A stretch of 64,000 nt of DNA from Burkholderia arboris. GTDB taxonomy: Bacteria; Pseudomonadota; Gammaproteobacteria; Burkholderiales; Burkholderiaceae. Both the position numbers and the translations under genes were made by a program. Position 1 is the first letter of the stretch; the number at the start of each line of letters is the position of its first letter. Shown in pieces: positions 7,633 through 18,569 of the stretch. The notes below the pieces were generated by a model. That model was not told the DNA's origin. It was given only the letters and a program-made list of their open reading frames with translations, and made no database searches. The stretch covers positions 186,001 through 250,000 of the forward strand of contig NZ_CABVPX010000004.1 in assembly GCF_902499125.1 (NCBI RefSeq), read 5' to 3'.

Positions 7633-8784
7633 CTACTCCACCACCTTCGGCCCGATTGCATCGCCCGACGCCGGCATCCGCAACGCGTCATCCCGCACGC
7701 GTCGCACCTCGCGCGCGGTATAGCGATCCTTCAACCGCAGGAACGGTTTCTCGACGAGGAAGTAACTGGCCGTCGCGGCCAGCAGCGCCCACACGATGCC
7801 AAGCGGAAACGCGTGCGGAACCGCCAGATCCGGGTTCGCGAACGGCTGCTGCCACAGATAGAGGCTGAACGAGATCGTGCCGACGAACACCACCGGCCGC
7901 GCGCGCAGCCAGCGAGCGCACCAGAACTCGTTGCGGAAATTCAGCACGACGATCACGATCGCGATCAGCGCGGCTTCGAGCGTCACACCATACGTCGCAT
8001 TCCAGAACCCGCCGAGCCGATGCTCGGCGAGCGGCATCCCGAGCAGCACGATGAAAACGAGCGCCGTCACGATGCGCGCCTCGCCGCGCCACGAGCCGAT
8101 CCACGCTTCGAGCCGTTCGCGGTTGAGCGATGCATAGCAGCCGATCAGGATCGGATCGACACCGGTGTGGAGCATCATCCCGAGTTGCCCCCGCAGCGCA
8201 GGCGCAACGAAGTACGTGACGGCGCGCACCAGCGGCACGATCAGGATCAGCGCGGCCAGCCAGCGCGTGCCAGGGCGGCGCGTGCCGAACCCAAACAGCA
8301 GCGGCCAGAACCAGTAGAACTGTTCCTCGAGCGCAAGCGACCAGAAATGGCCGAGATACCACGCACCGTCCGGATGCAGCGCGTTGTCGCCGGTCAGCCC
8401 GAACCACGCCGAGTAATTCCACAGGTGCAGCGCCGCATACAGCCACTGCCGGCGATCGACGTCGAACCAGCCGGCAAACGCCACGATCGCGACGGCCGCG
8501 AGATAGACATAGCAAGCCGGCCAGATCCGCAACGCGCGGCGCACATAGAACGACGTCAGCGCGATGCCGCCGGTGCGCGCGAACTCGGCGCGCAGCACGT
8601 TGGTAATCAGGAAGCCGCTCAGGACGAAGAAGATCAGCACACCGAGCCGGCCGTCGGCGATCAGCCGCAACGGCGCGTACCAGCCCGTATAGCCGCCCGG
8701 CAGTACATGCTCGGCGTGTCCGACCACCACCATCGCGACCGCGACGGCGCGCAATCCGGTCAACTGCGTGACGCGATGGTTCAT
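7633..8784 (-). CDS. acyltransferase-3 family membrane protein (OafA-like)
   Basis: Integral membrane O-acyltransferase of the family that acetylates lipopolysaccharide O-antigen, capsules and other surface sugars from the cytoplasmic face. 383 residues from ATG 8784 (NHRVTQLTGLRAVAV), which is the usual family opening. The catalytic His lies in VVVGHAEHVLPGG, and the second motif is RRALRIWPACY. About ten membrane helices follow. The frame is open to 9099, but that extension is Arg/Ser-rich and lacks family character. The acceptor sugar cannot be told; no glycan cluster flanks it. Confidence 0.85.
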   Translation of the reverse strand: MNHRVTQLTGLRAVAVAMVVVGHAEHVLPGGYTGWYAPLRLIADGRLGVLIFFVLSGFLITNVLRAEFARTGGIALTSFYVRRALRIWPACYVYLAAVAIVAFAGWFDVDRRQWLYAALHLWNYSAWFGLTGDNALHPDGAWYLGHFWSLALEEQFYWFWPLLFGFGTRRPGTRWLAALILIVPLVRAVTYFVAPALRGQLGMMLHTGVDPILIGCYASLNRERLEAWIGSWRGEARIVTALVFIVLLGMPLAEHRLGGFWNATYGVTLEAALIAIVIVVLNFRNEFWCARWLRARPVVFVGTISFSLYLWQQPFANPDLAVPHAFPLGIVWALLAATASYFLVEKPFLRLKDRYTAREVRRVRDDALRMPASGDAIGPKVVE

Positions 8785-10045
<1,261 letters not shown>

Positions 10046-10071
10046 TCCGCACAAGCGCAACACAACGCGGC

Positions 10072-10113
10072 GCGGCGCGTGCTGCCGTGCCTGCCGGCAC
10101 GCCCACGCGCCGC
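10072..10113. terminator. GC-rich inverted repeat between convergent genes
   Basis: Perfect 10-bp arms GCGGCGCGTG and CACGCGCCGC around a 22-base loop that can itself pair (GTGC/GCAC). It lies between the stop of pip and the stop of the minus-strand gene at 10118, so it could end transcription from both sides. It lacks a T tract. Confidence 0.45.
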
Positions 10114-10117
10114 CCGG

Positions 10118-10390
10118 TCAGAGCGCGGTTTCGACGATCGTCCTGCCGCTGATTGCCCGCTCGACGAGTTGTTCGTCTCCGACCTTGCGGATCGCGTCGT
10201 CGAGCAGCCCCTCCGGTTCTTCGGTCGCCACCTTCAGCAAGCCCGACAGGCCGCGCGCGTCGAGCACGACCAGCGTTTCCATCGAATCCGCGCGGCTCAC
10301 GAGCACGCGGCGCAGCGCCGGCCCCGCGCCGAAACTCGCGCAGAGTGCAATCGTCTCGCTGCCGAGCGTGTAGTCGAAGTGCTTGATCAT
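10118..10390 (-). CDS. small hypothetical protein
   Basis: 90 residues from ATG 10390 (IKHFDYTLGSETIAL). The frame is open to 10510, but the extension is Arg/Pro-rich. Unrecognised; mixed alpha/beta character with a conserved-looking RRVLVSRADSMETLVVLDARGL segment and an acidic C-terminal half. No signal peptide or membrane helix. It lies downstream of the Tla3-like gene on the same strand but 228 bp away, so shared transcription is possible and not shown. It could be tested as an immunity candidate, but Tle3 immunity proteins act in the periplasm and this one looks cytoplasmic. Confidence 0.55.
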   Translation of the reverse strand: MIKHFDYTLGSETIALCASFGAGPALRRVLVSRADSMETLVVLDARGLSGLLKVATEEPEGLLDDAIRKVGDEQLVERAISGRTIVETAL

Positions 10391-10618
10391 GGTCTGCCGC
10401 CGTTGCAAGGACAGGGTGACGCGCGACGGCGCGGCGCCGTGACGTCGACGCACCCGCGCGTGCCGCCGGCGCGCCGGACCAGGGTCCGGACCGTTCACCG
10501 GCATCACCATGCTAGGCGTGCAGTATTAACGAAGACTTAAAGCACCGGCCCGGTATCCGGCGCCGCTCGGACGAGCATGGTGGAGAGCCAAACCAGCCGG
10601 CCGTTGCACTGCCAACAC

Positions 10619-12100
10619 TCACCACGAATAGCCCTGCATGCCGTAGTCGGTGTCGTGCCGGCGTCCCCACCACGGCAGGTAGGCGTTGTTTCCGCCGCGT
10701 GCGCGGAACCAGTCCTTGTCCGGATCGATCGTCGTAAGCGTCGACGGTGGCAAAACGACGACCGCGACCGGATGGTCTGGATCGGTCGTACCGGCGACCA
10801 GCGCATTTCCGCCATAGTGGTTGATCCGCCCGATCGCGAGCGCAACATCGGTCAATGCGCTCCCTGTACCCATGTCACCGAGGAGTGCGGCCGTGTTGAA
10901 CGACTGCTTCGAGTGGTCGTATTCGGGAATCGTTTCCGTCAAGGTCTGGGCGAGCGCGGCAAGACGTGCCGACGATGCATTGCTGCCTGTACCTGCGTCG
11001 TGAACGATGAAATGGAGGTCCGGTACCGCGACACCGGCATTGCGTGCGGCTCGATCGATGGTCGCCTTCCACGCCTGCACGATGCGCGTCGTGCCAACCT
11101 TCGGCGGAAAGTCACGCGAGTTGCCGGTTGCGGCCCGGCCGATCCAGGCGAGCGGTTCGCGCTCGGTGTTGAAGGTTGGGCCCGTGAGAAACAGCACGAC
11201 AAGGTTTTCGTTGATCTGCGCATCCGTGGGCGGGAAGCTCGGTGCATCCCAGTTCATTACCCAGACGCTCTTGTCGGGGTTCGCCTGCAAGTAGTCCAAC
11301 GCCTTGTTCAGCGATGTGAAGCCGGCGTTCGCACCGCCTTGCGTGATTTGTACATCGGGGAGCGTGCCGCTGCTCCACATCGTCGGGAAATTTGGATTAC
11401 CGATCGAGAAGGTCTTTCGAATTGAGTCCCGCAAGTAGCTTTGCGACTCGGTTGCGTCAAGTCGCTCCGGAATGGCAAGTTCGACACGGATGCCAGCCAA
11501 TTCGCGCCAGTCGTGTTTATTGTCAGGTTTTACCGTGTAGAAATATTTCGCGTTGCTCGCATAGCGTGAGCGAAGCAGCAGCGGAAACTTGTACATGTAC
11601 TTGTGATAGAAACCCTTGAACGTCTCCGTTCCACGATTACCGTATACCAGCGCGCCAATTGATTGAAGCTTCGCAAATGACTTCGGATCGGTGCGAACCA
11701 TGTCATCGTTCGTATTCGGCGTGGCAAGCCCCTGTGTCCACAACAATTGCCATTCGGTTGGGTAGTCCATGCGTTGCAACGGATTCAACCAGATCAGGCC
11801 GACAACCTGTGCAACAAATGGCTTCGCTGGCGCTTCTGCAGTCGGGGTTGCATTTGACGCTGGCTCCGGGACAGGTGCGGAATGTGCCGAACGCACTATG
11901 GCCGTCGTGAACAGAAATGCCATGAGCGCCACCAGGCTGGGCACAACGACAAATCGCTTCATCCAATCTCCTACTTCCAATTGTGTTGGATCTGGTTGTT
12001 CTACGTGCGCCATCAGCGAGGCCATGACCAGGGCCGCGATCGTCCATGCTGCGACCGCAACAGCGACACGTCGCGGCCATGTAGCGATCAGCGCCTTCAT
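10619..12100 (-). CDS. tla3: Tla3-like (DUF2875) adaptor of a type VI lipase
   Basis: 493 residues with two N-terminal membrane helices (about 10-30 and about 53-68), a Pro/Ala linker, then a large alpha/beta domain (WVMNWDAPSFPPTDAQ, LHFIVHDAGTGSNASS, VAVVVLPPSTL). This layout, and its position directly after a Tle3-family lipase, match the DUF2875/Tla3 proteins that load Tle3 onto its VgrG. Its ATG overlaps the lipase stop (ATGA, 12097-12100), so the two are made together. In described loci a VgrG and a Tli3 immunity gene accompany the pair; neither is seen here. The family call rests on remembered domain architecture, not a search. Confidence 0.65.
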   Translation of the reverse strand: MKALIATWPRRVAVAVAAWTIAALVMASLMAHVEQPDPTQLEVGDWMKRFVVVPSLVALMAFLFTTAIVRSAHSAPVPEPASNATPTAEAPAKPFVAQVVGLIWLNPLQRMDYPTEWQLLWTQGLATPNTNDDMVRTDPKSFAKLQSIGALVYGNRGTETFKGFYHKYMYKFPLLLRSRYASNAKYFYTVKPDNKHDWRELAGIRVELAIPERLDATESQSYLRDSIRKTFSIGNPNFPTMWSSGTLPDVQITQGGANAGFTSLNKALDYLQANPDKSVWVMNWDAPSFPPTDAQINENLVVLFLTGPTFNTEREPLAWIGRAATGNSRDFPPKVGTTRIVQAWKATIDRAARNAGVAVPDLHFIVHDAGTGSNASSARLAALAQTLTETIPEYDHSKQSFNTAALLGDMGTGSALTDVALAIGRINHYGGNALVAGTTDPDHPVAVVVLPPSTLTTIDPDKDWFRARGGNNAYLPWWGRRHDTDYGMQGYSW

Positions 12101-14406
12101 ACCGCCCTACCGACCTTCAGATAAAACTGCCCTTCGCGTTCATCCACGATTGCGGTTGGCATCCTGCCTTCGCTGTTCTCCTCATGTATCCAATCCTGTA
12201 TCGATAGATCGTCAAGTTCACCACGTGCAAAATAGTCGTAGTACTTCTTGTTCGGATTGTCATCGGGGACGCCGTCCCCCATCCTCCAATCTGCCTCAAT
12301 CCGCAAGTCGTAGAGCTGATCCGGCGTCAGATAGCAAAGCCCGACCGCGACGTCGTTCGCAAGCGCCTTTTCAGCATGCTCCGGATTGGTCATCGTCGTG
12401 GAGTGGTTCGTCGGGCTGTTCGTCGAGCCACGATCGAGCCAATCGACAATTTGCTTGTCGCGCCATTCCTTGTAGCCATCGGGCATTGCGCTCTTGCCGT
12501 CCTCGCCGATCACGCGGCCTTCGCCATCGAGCCAATCCGTGTTCAGTGTCCGCCGCGCCCCCATCCGCATCAGCGCGCGGTCCTCATAGCGCTGTCCGGC
12601 TTCACTCTCCGCCGTCCCTTGCGCGACGCTGTCCTGATTCCTTGCCTTGTACTGATCGTACGGATCGTCGGCCCGCTTGTCGGTATCGGTCTTGCTCGCG
12701 TCGCGCCATGCAGCGGGCGGATCATTGCCTTCGTTGAAATCGCTTGTCGCGTCGCCGTCCTTCGTTTCGACCCGCTGGCCGAACCGCAACGCCTTCGGCT
12801 GGAACGGCTCGTCAAGTGCCGGGGCGTCCGCCACCACGGTCCAGCCCTTCGGCGGATCGGCATTCACGCGGAGCATATTCAACGCCGAACTGATCCCGGT
12901 CACGACGAACATGAGCGGCGCAGTTGCTAGCGTCGCCGCCACGCCCCAGACAGTCTCGTTCCCTTTGAGCGCACCGACGAGATTGAATTTGGCGGGTGGC
13001 GAAGGCGGATACCAGAATCCCGACGTCTTTCCCTTCTGCACGCGCCGCCAGTCATCTTCCCAATACCGGTAGGGCTTCTGCACGCCAACCGGGAAACCAG
13101 ACGCAAAGACGCGCTGCGTCAGAACGCCAGCCGCACCGATATCGTCGAGTTCGTGCTTGCCGATGCCGCGCCAGCCGATGCCTTGCACCGTCACCGCCGA
13201 AATCACCTGATCGTGCGGGCAGCAATAGGCCGTGACGCGCCCATACGTCGATTCATTCAGGCCGTACCGCACACGATCCTCTTGTGTCGCGTAAGACCTG
13301 TTGCTTGTCGGTGATACCCGCTCGTTGGCCATCTCTTCATCGATCCTGCTGGCGGGTAGCCCGTGGGCTTTGCGCGTGCCGACGATCGACAGAAACGTGC
13401 CGAACGTTATCGCGCGCGCGGCGTAGGTCTGCCGCCCGCGACGGCCGCTGCCGTCCTTCGTCGCGCGTTGCGACCATGTATCCATGAACGTATCGGATGG
13501 GTTGGGACCGTCTGCGCGCGCCAGACTATACGGCGCATTCGCCAGCACGTAGGCGTCCGCCACGCAATGCCCGCCGCGTCCCCAGGGATCTTCGGCATCC
13601 GGCAGCGCATCGCCGAAGAACGCGGCCGTCAGGCCCACGATATTGCCCTGGCTATGGCATACGACGGTAATCGGGACGTCGGCCTGCATTCGACGAATCG
13701 ACTCGATCAGCCGGGCCAGGCGCAACGCGGCGAGCACGCCATACGCGCGGGGCGGCGCGCGATACAGGGGCCGGTTGGTCGGATTGATACCCTGCACGGT
13801 CATCCATCCGGCCGTGCGATCGTCGAGGCCCCCGTGCCAAAGATCGGGCAGGCTCGCACAGCCATTCGTGAACGGACCGCCGCCCCAATAGTCCTTCTCG
13901 TTCAGGAAAATCTTGTCGCCGTACTCTTTCAGCTCTTCGGCTGTCGCCCGGTAGCCCCATCGGAAATGGATGACGGGCGAAAACGACGGATCCGGCTTGA
14001 CGTAGTTGTCCGCAAGCAGCTTCGGATTCAGGAATCCGTCCGGCGTCACGCTTTTCGTGTACTTCGCAGGCTTCAACTGCCCGGCATCGATGCCGCGATA
14101 CTTCAGTTGATCGTCCAGGCGCCCGAGCCGCCGATTCAGGCCGTCGCACAGTCCCTGCTCGGATGCCGCGAACCATTCGCCTTCGGAATTCACACCGTGT
14201 ACGAAGATGACGATACCGGGCAACGGCAATTGCTTGATGCAAATCAGCCGGGTGTCCTTTGTCAACATCGCCACCCCTTCGCCCCGGCCGACCATGATCG
14301 GTGGAGGCTTGCGTGACGTCGCGGTGCGGCCTGATTCGGTTGCATCGACCGATCGTGCGACGGGTTCTGCCGTCGTCGATTGAAGATCGGGATAAAGCTG
14401 GGTCAC
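12097..14406 (-). CDS. tle3: Tle3-family type VI secretion phospholipase effector (DUF3274)
   Basis: 769 residues. N-terminal alpha/beta-hydrolase domain: HGVNSEGEWFAASEQGL near residue 70, and nucleophile S252 in VVCHSQGNIVGL. The elbow starts with Cys instead of the usual Gly of GxSxG. The C-terminal part carries further family features (YCCPHDQVISAVTVQGIGWRG) and a long tail. Tle3 enzymes hydrolyse membrane phospholipids in target-cell periplasm after type VI delivery. Start is GTG 14406 with AGGAG five bases upstream. No signal peptide, as expected for a type VI cargo. Apparently an orphan effector: no vgrG, PAAR or tss gene lies within the window. Confidence 0.75.
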   Translation of the reverse strand: MTQLYPDLQSTTAEPVARSVDATESGRTATSRKPPPIMVGRGEGVAMLTKDTRLICIKQLPLPGIVIFVHGVNSEGEWFAASEQGLCDGLNRRLGRLDDQLKYRGIDAGQLKPAKYTKSVTPDGFLNPKLLADNYVKPDPSFSPVIHFRWGYRATAEELKEYGDKIFLNEKDYWGGGPFTNGCASLPDLWHGGLDDRTAGWMTVQGINPTNRPLYRAPPRAYGVLAALRLARLIESIRRMQADVPITVVCHSQGNIVGLTAAFFGDALPDAEDPWGRGGHCVADAYVLANAPYSLARADGPNPSDTFMDTWSQRATKDGSGRRGRQTYAARAITFGTFLSIVGTRKAHGLPASRIDEEMANERVSPTSNRSYATQEDRVRYGLNESTYGRVTAYCCPHDQVISAVTVQGIGWRGIGKHELDDIGAAGVLTQRVFASGFPVGVQKPYRYWEDDWRRVQKGKTSGFWYPPSPPAKFNLVGALKGNETVWGVAATLATAPLMFVVTGISSALNMLRVNADPPKGWTVVADAPALDEPFQPKALRFGQRVETKDGDATSDFNEGNDPPAAWRDASKTDTDKRADDPYDQYKARNQDSVAQGTAESEAGQRYEDRALMRMGARRTLNTDWLDGEGRVIGEDGKSAMPDGYKEWRDKQIVDWLDRGSTNSPTNHSTTMTNPEHAEKALANDVAVGLCYLTPDQLYDLRIEADWRMGDGVPDDNPNKKYYDYFARGELDDLSIQDWIHEENSEGRMPTAIVDEREGQFYLKVGRAV

Positions 14407-14738
14407 CCTGGCTCCTGCGCGCGGTTCGGTGTTGTTCTGCCGTTCTGCCGCCAGTCATTCAAGCTGACCGTACATGAACGTAGACCCGGATCATCGGAAA
14501 TCCGCGCACCAGCGCACAAGTGCAGTTTTCTCTTTTCCTAAGAAATTGAACCCGTCTGATTAAATTGCCGCGAATGTCATCCGACATTCCGGTCATGTCT
14601 CACGGTCGAGTACTAAGCCTCTACCGAGCCACGAGGTTGCGACTGTCAAATTCGTGTCGCCGTCATCGGCATATGCACCCACCGGCCGCAGTCAACCAAC
14701 GACCGGTCCGATCAGCGAGCCCGCGCTGCGGACCCGCG
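14407..14738. other. intergenic region upstream of tle3
   Basis: 332 bp. Contains an AT-richer stretch (about 14518-14580) suited to a promoter for the minus-strand effector pair. No vgrG tail, immunity gene or repeat was recognised on either strand. Confidence 0.5.
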
Positions 14739-15767
14739 TCAATCGACGTCGAGCGGTTCGACCGTCACCCCGACCTTCAGCTCCTGATCCGCGCCACCGC
14801 CGCGAATCACGCCGCGCAACGGCGTCACGTCGGCATAGTCGCGGCCGATCGACAGCATCACGTAATCGTCGCCCGGCGCACGATCGTTGGTCGGATCGAG
14901 CTGCAGCCAGCCGTTGTCTTCGGGCCACGCCGGGTCGTACACCTCGACCCACGCATGCGACGCATCGGCGCCGATCAGCCGAGGCTGACCGGGCGGCGGC
15001 TGCGTGAGCAGGTAGCCGCTCACGTAACGCGCGGCCAGCCCGAGCGAGCGCAATGCGCCGATCATCACGTGCGCGAAATCCTGGCAGACGCCCTTGCGCA
15101 ACCTCAGCGCGTCGAGCGCCGACGTCGTGATGTCGGTGCTGTTCGGCGTGTACGCGAAATCGGCGTGCACGCGCCGCATCAGGTCCCAGGCGGCCTGCAC
15201 GAGCGGCCGCTGCGGCGTGAAGCTCGCGGCCGCATACGCGGCGAGCTCGGGATCGCACGCGACGTGCGGCGACGCGAACACGAATTCACTCGCCGCGTCG
15301 TACGGCTGCCCCGCGCGGAACCGCAAGCGGTCGCGCACGGCCTCCCACGTGGTCGCACGTCTTGCGTCGGGATTCGCGATCGCGGGCGGCGGCTCGCCGC
15401 GCGCGCCGAGCGACCACACGGGCGGCGTCACGCGCACCGTGCTGCGGCTGCGCACGAGCAGCGCGTCGTGCGGCTGGTTCAGCGCGAACGACGCACGCGC
15501 ATTGCCGAATGCGTCGATCTCCGTGCCGACCGATTCCGGTGCGGGCTCGATGTCGAGCGAGAACGACAGCACCTGCTGGCGCGGCGTCACGAGCGGTTGC
15601 AGGCGCGCCTGGTGCTGCGCGGATTCGACACGCGCAGCGTAACGGTATTCGGTGTCGTGCGTGACGCGCAGCAACCGGCCGGGTGCAACGGCGGCGGGTG
15701 CAGCCGCTGCTTGTCGTGCATTGCCGGCGCCAGGCGGCGCCTTTCCCGCGCCTTTCGTTGTCACCAT
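14739..15767 (-). CDS. transglutaminase-like cysteine protease family protein
   Basis: 342 residues. N-terminal bacterial transglutaminase-like beta domain (RVTHDTEYRYAARVESA), then the papain-like core with C228 in RKGVCQDFAH, His in DASHAWVEVYDP and Asp in WLQLDPTNDR: a complete triad. The first about 30 residues are Ala/Pro-rich linker. The ATG at 15767 lies inside the end of the upstream gene (ATGGTGA overlap, 7 bases), showing coupling. Last gene of the ATP-grasp/alpha-E/transglutaminase cluster. These enzymes are predicted to cleave or ligate peptide-like products made by the ATP-grasp partners; no substrate is proven. Confidence 0.88.
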   Translation of the reverse strand: MVTTKGAGKAPPGAGNARQAAAAPAAVAPGRLLRVTHDTEYRYAARVESAQHQARLQPLVTPRQQVLSFSLDIEPAPESVGTEIDAFGNARASFALNQPHDALLVRSRSTVRVTPPVWSLGARGEPPPAIANPDARRATTWEAVRDRLRFRAGQPYDAASEFVFASPHVACDPELAAYAAASFTPQRPLVQAAWDLMRRVHADFAYTPNSTDITTSALDALRLRKGVCQDFAHVMIGALRSLGLAARYVSGYLLTQPPPGQPRLIGADASHAWVEVYDPAWPEDNGWLQLDPTNDRAPGDDYVMLSIGRDYADVTPLRGVIRGGGADQELKVGVTVEPLDVD

Positions 15768-18409
15768 AGCGTCCTGCCCGCCTCGCGCACGTGGCTGAAG
15801 TAGCGCTCGCCGATCCGGTTCGACAGTTCCCAGACCGCTTTCACGGTCGTGTCGAGCGCGGCGAGCAGCTTGTCGTGCCGGCCGCCTTCCGCGGTTTCGC
15901 ACAGCTCGTGCAGCGACCACGCGGGCACGTCCGGAATCGTCTCGGCCAGCTCGGACAGCGCATAGCCTTCGCTGCGCTCGACCTTCGTCAACCGGCCGCG
16001 CAGCGCCTGCACGACCCAGCCGAGCGAGCGCGGGTTGTCGGTATCGAGCACGACGAGCGACAGCAGCGGCGCGACGTCAAAGCCACGCTGGAACCGCGAA
16101 CGGAACGTGATCGTGCTGTCGAACAGCTCCAGTACGAGTTCGAAACCATCCTGCCGATGCACCGCCCCTTCGTCGAATGCGAACTTCAGCACGCTGCACA
16201 GGAAGTCCAGCCGGTCGATCTGCCGGCCGATCGACAGCAAGCGCCAGCCGTCGTCGCGCGTCATGTTGTCGGTCTGCGCGCCGGTGATCGCGCCGAGCAG
16301 CAGGCCGAGGCGCTCCAGCAACTGCAGCGCCTCGTTGCCGATCTGCTCTTCGGCCTCGGGCAAACCGGCACTGTCCGCGAACAGTTGTGTCGCGTCGTCG
16401 ATCAGCCGCCATTGATCGCTCGACAGCCGTTCGCGGATCGCGGCAGCCGCACCGCGCATCCCGAACAGGCACGACGCGATGCCCGACGTGCGATCCGCGC
16501 CGCGCGTCAGCGACGTCGCGAGCGCGTGCTGGAACGCGCGCGGCGCATCGACGGCATTCGGCGCGTCGGCCGCGATCAGGCCCGTGTCGCGGCACAGCGT
16601 GTCGATCAGCTCCAGATGCGCGGGACTGTCGACGTCGTCTTCGCCGCGCAGCCGTTCGAGCGCGGCGCGCGCCAGCCGCATCAGGTTGGTTGCGCGCTCG
16701 GTGTAACGGCCGAGCCAGAACAGGTTCTCGGCCGCACGGCTCGCGATCGCGCGCGGCCGCTCGACGAGGTCGTCGGGGCCGAGGTGCGTCTGCAGCAGCG
16801 TCGTCGAATCGACGATGCCCTCGGTCATCACCCACGTATCGACGGTGCTGCCGCCGCGCGGCATCGGCGCGTTGAACAGCGTGTCGCGCGTGCCGACCCG
16901 CGACAACCCTCCCGGCAGGAGCCGCCAGCGCTGCGCGCCGTCGGCGAGCGCGAAGACGCGCATCAGCACCGGCTTCGGCACGATGCGGGCACTGCCGTTG
17001 CCGTCGGGTGCGTCTTGCCGCGGCCAGGTCGGCGCCTGCGACAGCGGCAGGTCGGCCTGCACCGTGTAGTGTTCGGGCCGCGCGAGGATACGTGCGCGCC
17101 ATTCGGCCAGCTGTGCCTGCGTGAGCCGCGCGCCGATCACCGGCTCGAACGCGCCGCCGGCCTGCACGTCGGGTGGATAGGATGCCTTGACGATACTGCG
17201 CGCGAGCTGCGGCAACGCATCGTCGCAGGCAGCCGCCTCACCGCACCACCACGAATGCACGGCCGGCAGCGTCAGCGTTTCGCCGAGCAGCCCTTCCGCG
17301 AGGCGCGGCATGAAGCCGAGCATCGCCGGCGATTCGAGGAAGCCCGAGCCGGGCGCGTTCGCGAGCAGCACGTTGCCCGCGCGCACGGCCTGCAGCAGCC
17401 CCGGCACGCCGAGCATCGAATCGGGCCGCAGTTCGAGCGGATCGAGCCACGCGTCGTCGACGCGGCGCAGGATGCCGTGCACCGGTTCGAGCCCGCGCAG
17501 GGTCTTCAGGAAGACGCGGTTGTCGCGCGCGGTCAGGTCGCCGCCTTCGACGAGCGTGAGGCCGAGGTAGCGCGCGAGATACGCGTGCTCGAAATAGGTC
17601 GCGCTGTGCGGCCCCGGTGTCAGCAACACGATCCGCGAATTCTTGCGGGCCGGGCTGAGCGACTGCATGCTCTGCAGCAGCGCGCGATACGCGGACGCGA
17701 GCCGCTGCACGCGCAGCCCGCGAAACCCGCGCGGAAAGAGCCGCGACACGATCAACCGGTTTTCGAGCAGGTAGCCGAGCCCGGCCGCGCCCTGCGTGTG
17801 CTGCGCGACGATCCGCCACTGCGCGTCCGGGCCGCGCGCGAGATCGAACGCGACGACGTGCAGCCACGTGTCGCCCGGCACGCGCGCGCCGCGCATCGCG
17901 CGCAGGTAGCCGGGATGCCCGGAGACGAGCGCCGGCGGCAGCAGCCCGCGCTGCAGGATCGTCTGCGGCCCGTACAGGTCGGCCAGCGTCGCGTTGAGCA
18001 GCCGCACGCGCTGCAGCACGCCGCGCTCGATCGCGACCCAGTCCTCGGGCGTGACGATCAGCGGCAGCAGGTCGAGCGACCACGGGCCGGCCGCGCCGTC
18101 GCCCGCGCGCTGCTCGTGCAGCTGGTAGAACAGTCCGTTCTCGCGCATGCGCCGGTGCAGCGCGTCGGCGCGGCGATCGAGGTCGGCCACGCCGTCGCTG
18201 CCGATCGATGTGAAGAAACTGCGCCATGCGGGCGCGAGCGCAGGCGCGTTCAGGCCGGCGGCGCTGCCGCGCAGTTCGTCGTAACGGCCGGCCGCCGCCG
18301 GCGCCGCAAGCGCGGCGGCCAGTTCGGCGGCGTCCGGCTGCGCGCCGGAATCGAAAAGCGTGGGCATCGCGTCGGGGGCGGCGAGATGATCGGTGTCAAT
18401 GGGCGGCAC
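15761..18409 (-). CDS. fused circularly permuted ATP-grasp and alpha-E protein
   Basis: 882 residues. About 1-530 is a type-2 circularly permuted ATP-grasp domain (YLLENRLIVSRLFPRGFRG, IVLLTPGPHSATYFEHAYLA, LLPGGLSRVGTRD, near-terminal GGSTVDTWVM). About 555-870 is an alpha-E (DUF403) helical domain (AENLFWLGRYTERATNLMRL). The two are separate genes in the second half of this cluster, so this is a natural fusion of the same pair. ATP-grasp enzymes form amide bonds through acyl phosphates; alpha-E partners are of unknown function. Start GTG 18409 lacks a good Shine-Dalgarno; ATG 18367 is an alternative. 160 bp separate it from the upstream gene. Confidence 0.85.
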   Translation of the reverse strand: MPPIDTDHLAAPDAMPTLFDSGAQPDAAELAAALAAPAAAGRYDELRGSAAGLNAPALAPAWRSFFTSIGSDGVADLDRRADALHRRMRENGLFYQLHEQRAGDGAAGPWSLDLLPLIVTPEDWVAIERGVLQRVRLLNATLADLYGPQTILQRGLLPPALVSGHPGYLRAMRGARVPGDTWLHVVAFDLARGPDAQWRIVAQHTQGAAGLGYLLENRLIVSRLFPRGFRGLRVQRLASAYRALLQSMQSLSPARKNSRIVLLTPGPHSATYFEHAYLARYLGLTLVEGGDLTARDNRVFLKTLRGLEPVHGILRRVDDAWLDPLELRPDSMLGVPGLLQAVRAGNVLLANAPGSGFLESPAMLGFMPRLAEGLLGETLTLPAVHSWWCGEAAACDDALPQLARSIVKASYPPDVQAGGAFEPVIGARLTQAQLAEWRARILARPEHYTVQADLPLSQAPTWPRQDAPDGNGSARIVPKPVLMRVFALADGAQRWRLLPGGLSRVGTRDTLFNAPMPRGGSTVDTWVMTEGIVDSTTLLQTHLGPDDLVERPRAIASRAAENLFWLGRYTERATNLMRLARAALERLRGEDDVDSPAHLELIDTLCRDTGLIAADAPNAVDAPRAFQHALATSLTRGADRTSGIASCLFGMRGAAAAIRERLSSDQWRLIDDATQLFADSAGLPEAEEQIGNEALQLLERLGLLLGAITGAQTDNMTRDDGWRLLSIGRQIDRLDFLCSVLKFAFDEGAVHRQDGFELVLELFDSTITFRSRFQRGFDVAPLLSLVVLDTDNPRSLGWVVQALRGRLTKVERSEGYALSELAETIPDVPAWSLHELCETAEGGRHDKLLAALDTTVKAVWELSNRIGERYFSHVREAGRTLW

Positions 18410-18569
18410 GATGTCGTTCCGTCGTCAGGGTGCAACCGCGCACGCGCGCCGCCGCACCGGCGGCAAGCTGCTGCGGTGCGCGGCCGCAATCTGCCCGCAT
18501 CCTAGCATTCCGGCGAGGCCGCCGGGAGGTCGCGAGCCGCGCATCGTCGTCCGCCCCGTCATCGATGGA

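Noticed and set aside
15791..18505. A 904-codon plus-strand frame
   Set aside because: Mirror frame of the ATP-grasp/alpha-E fusion, with the same Arg/Ala/Gln bias and no family character.
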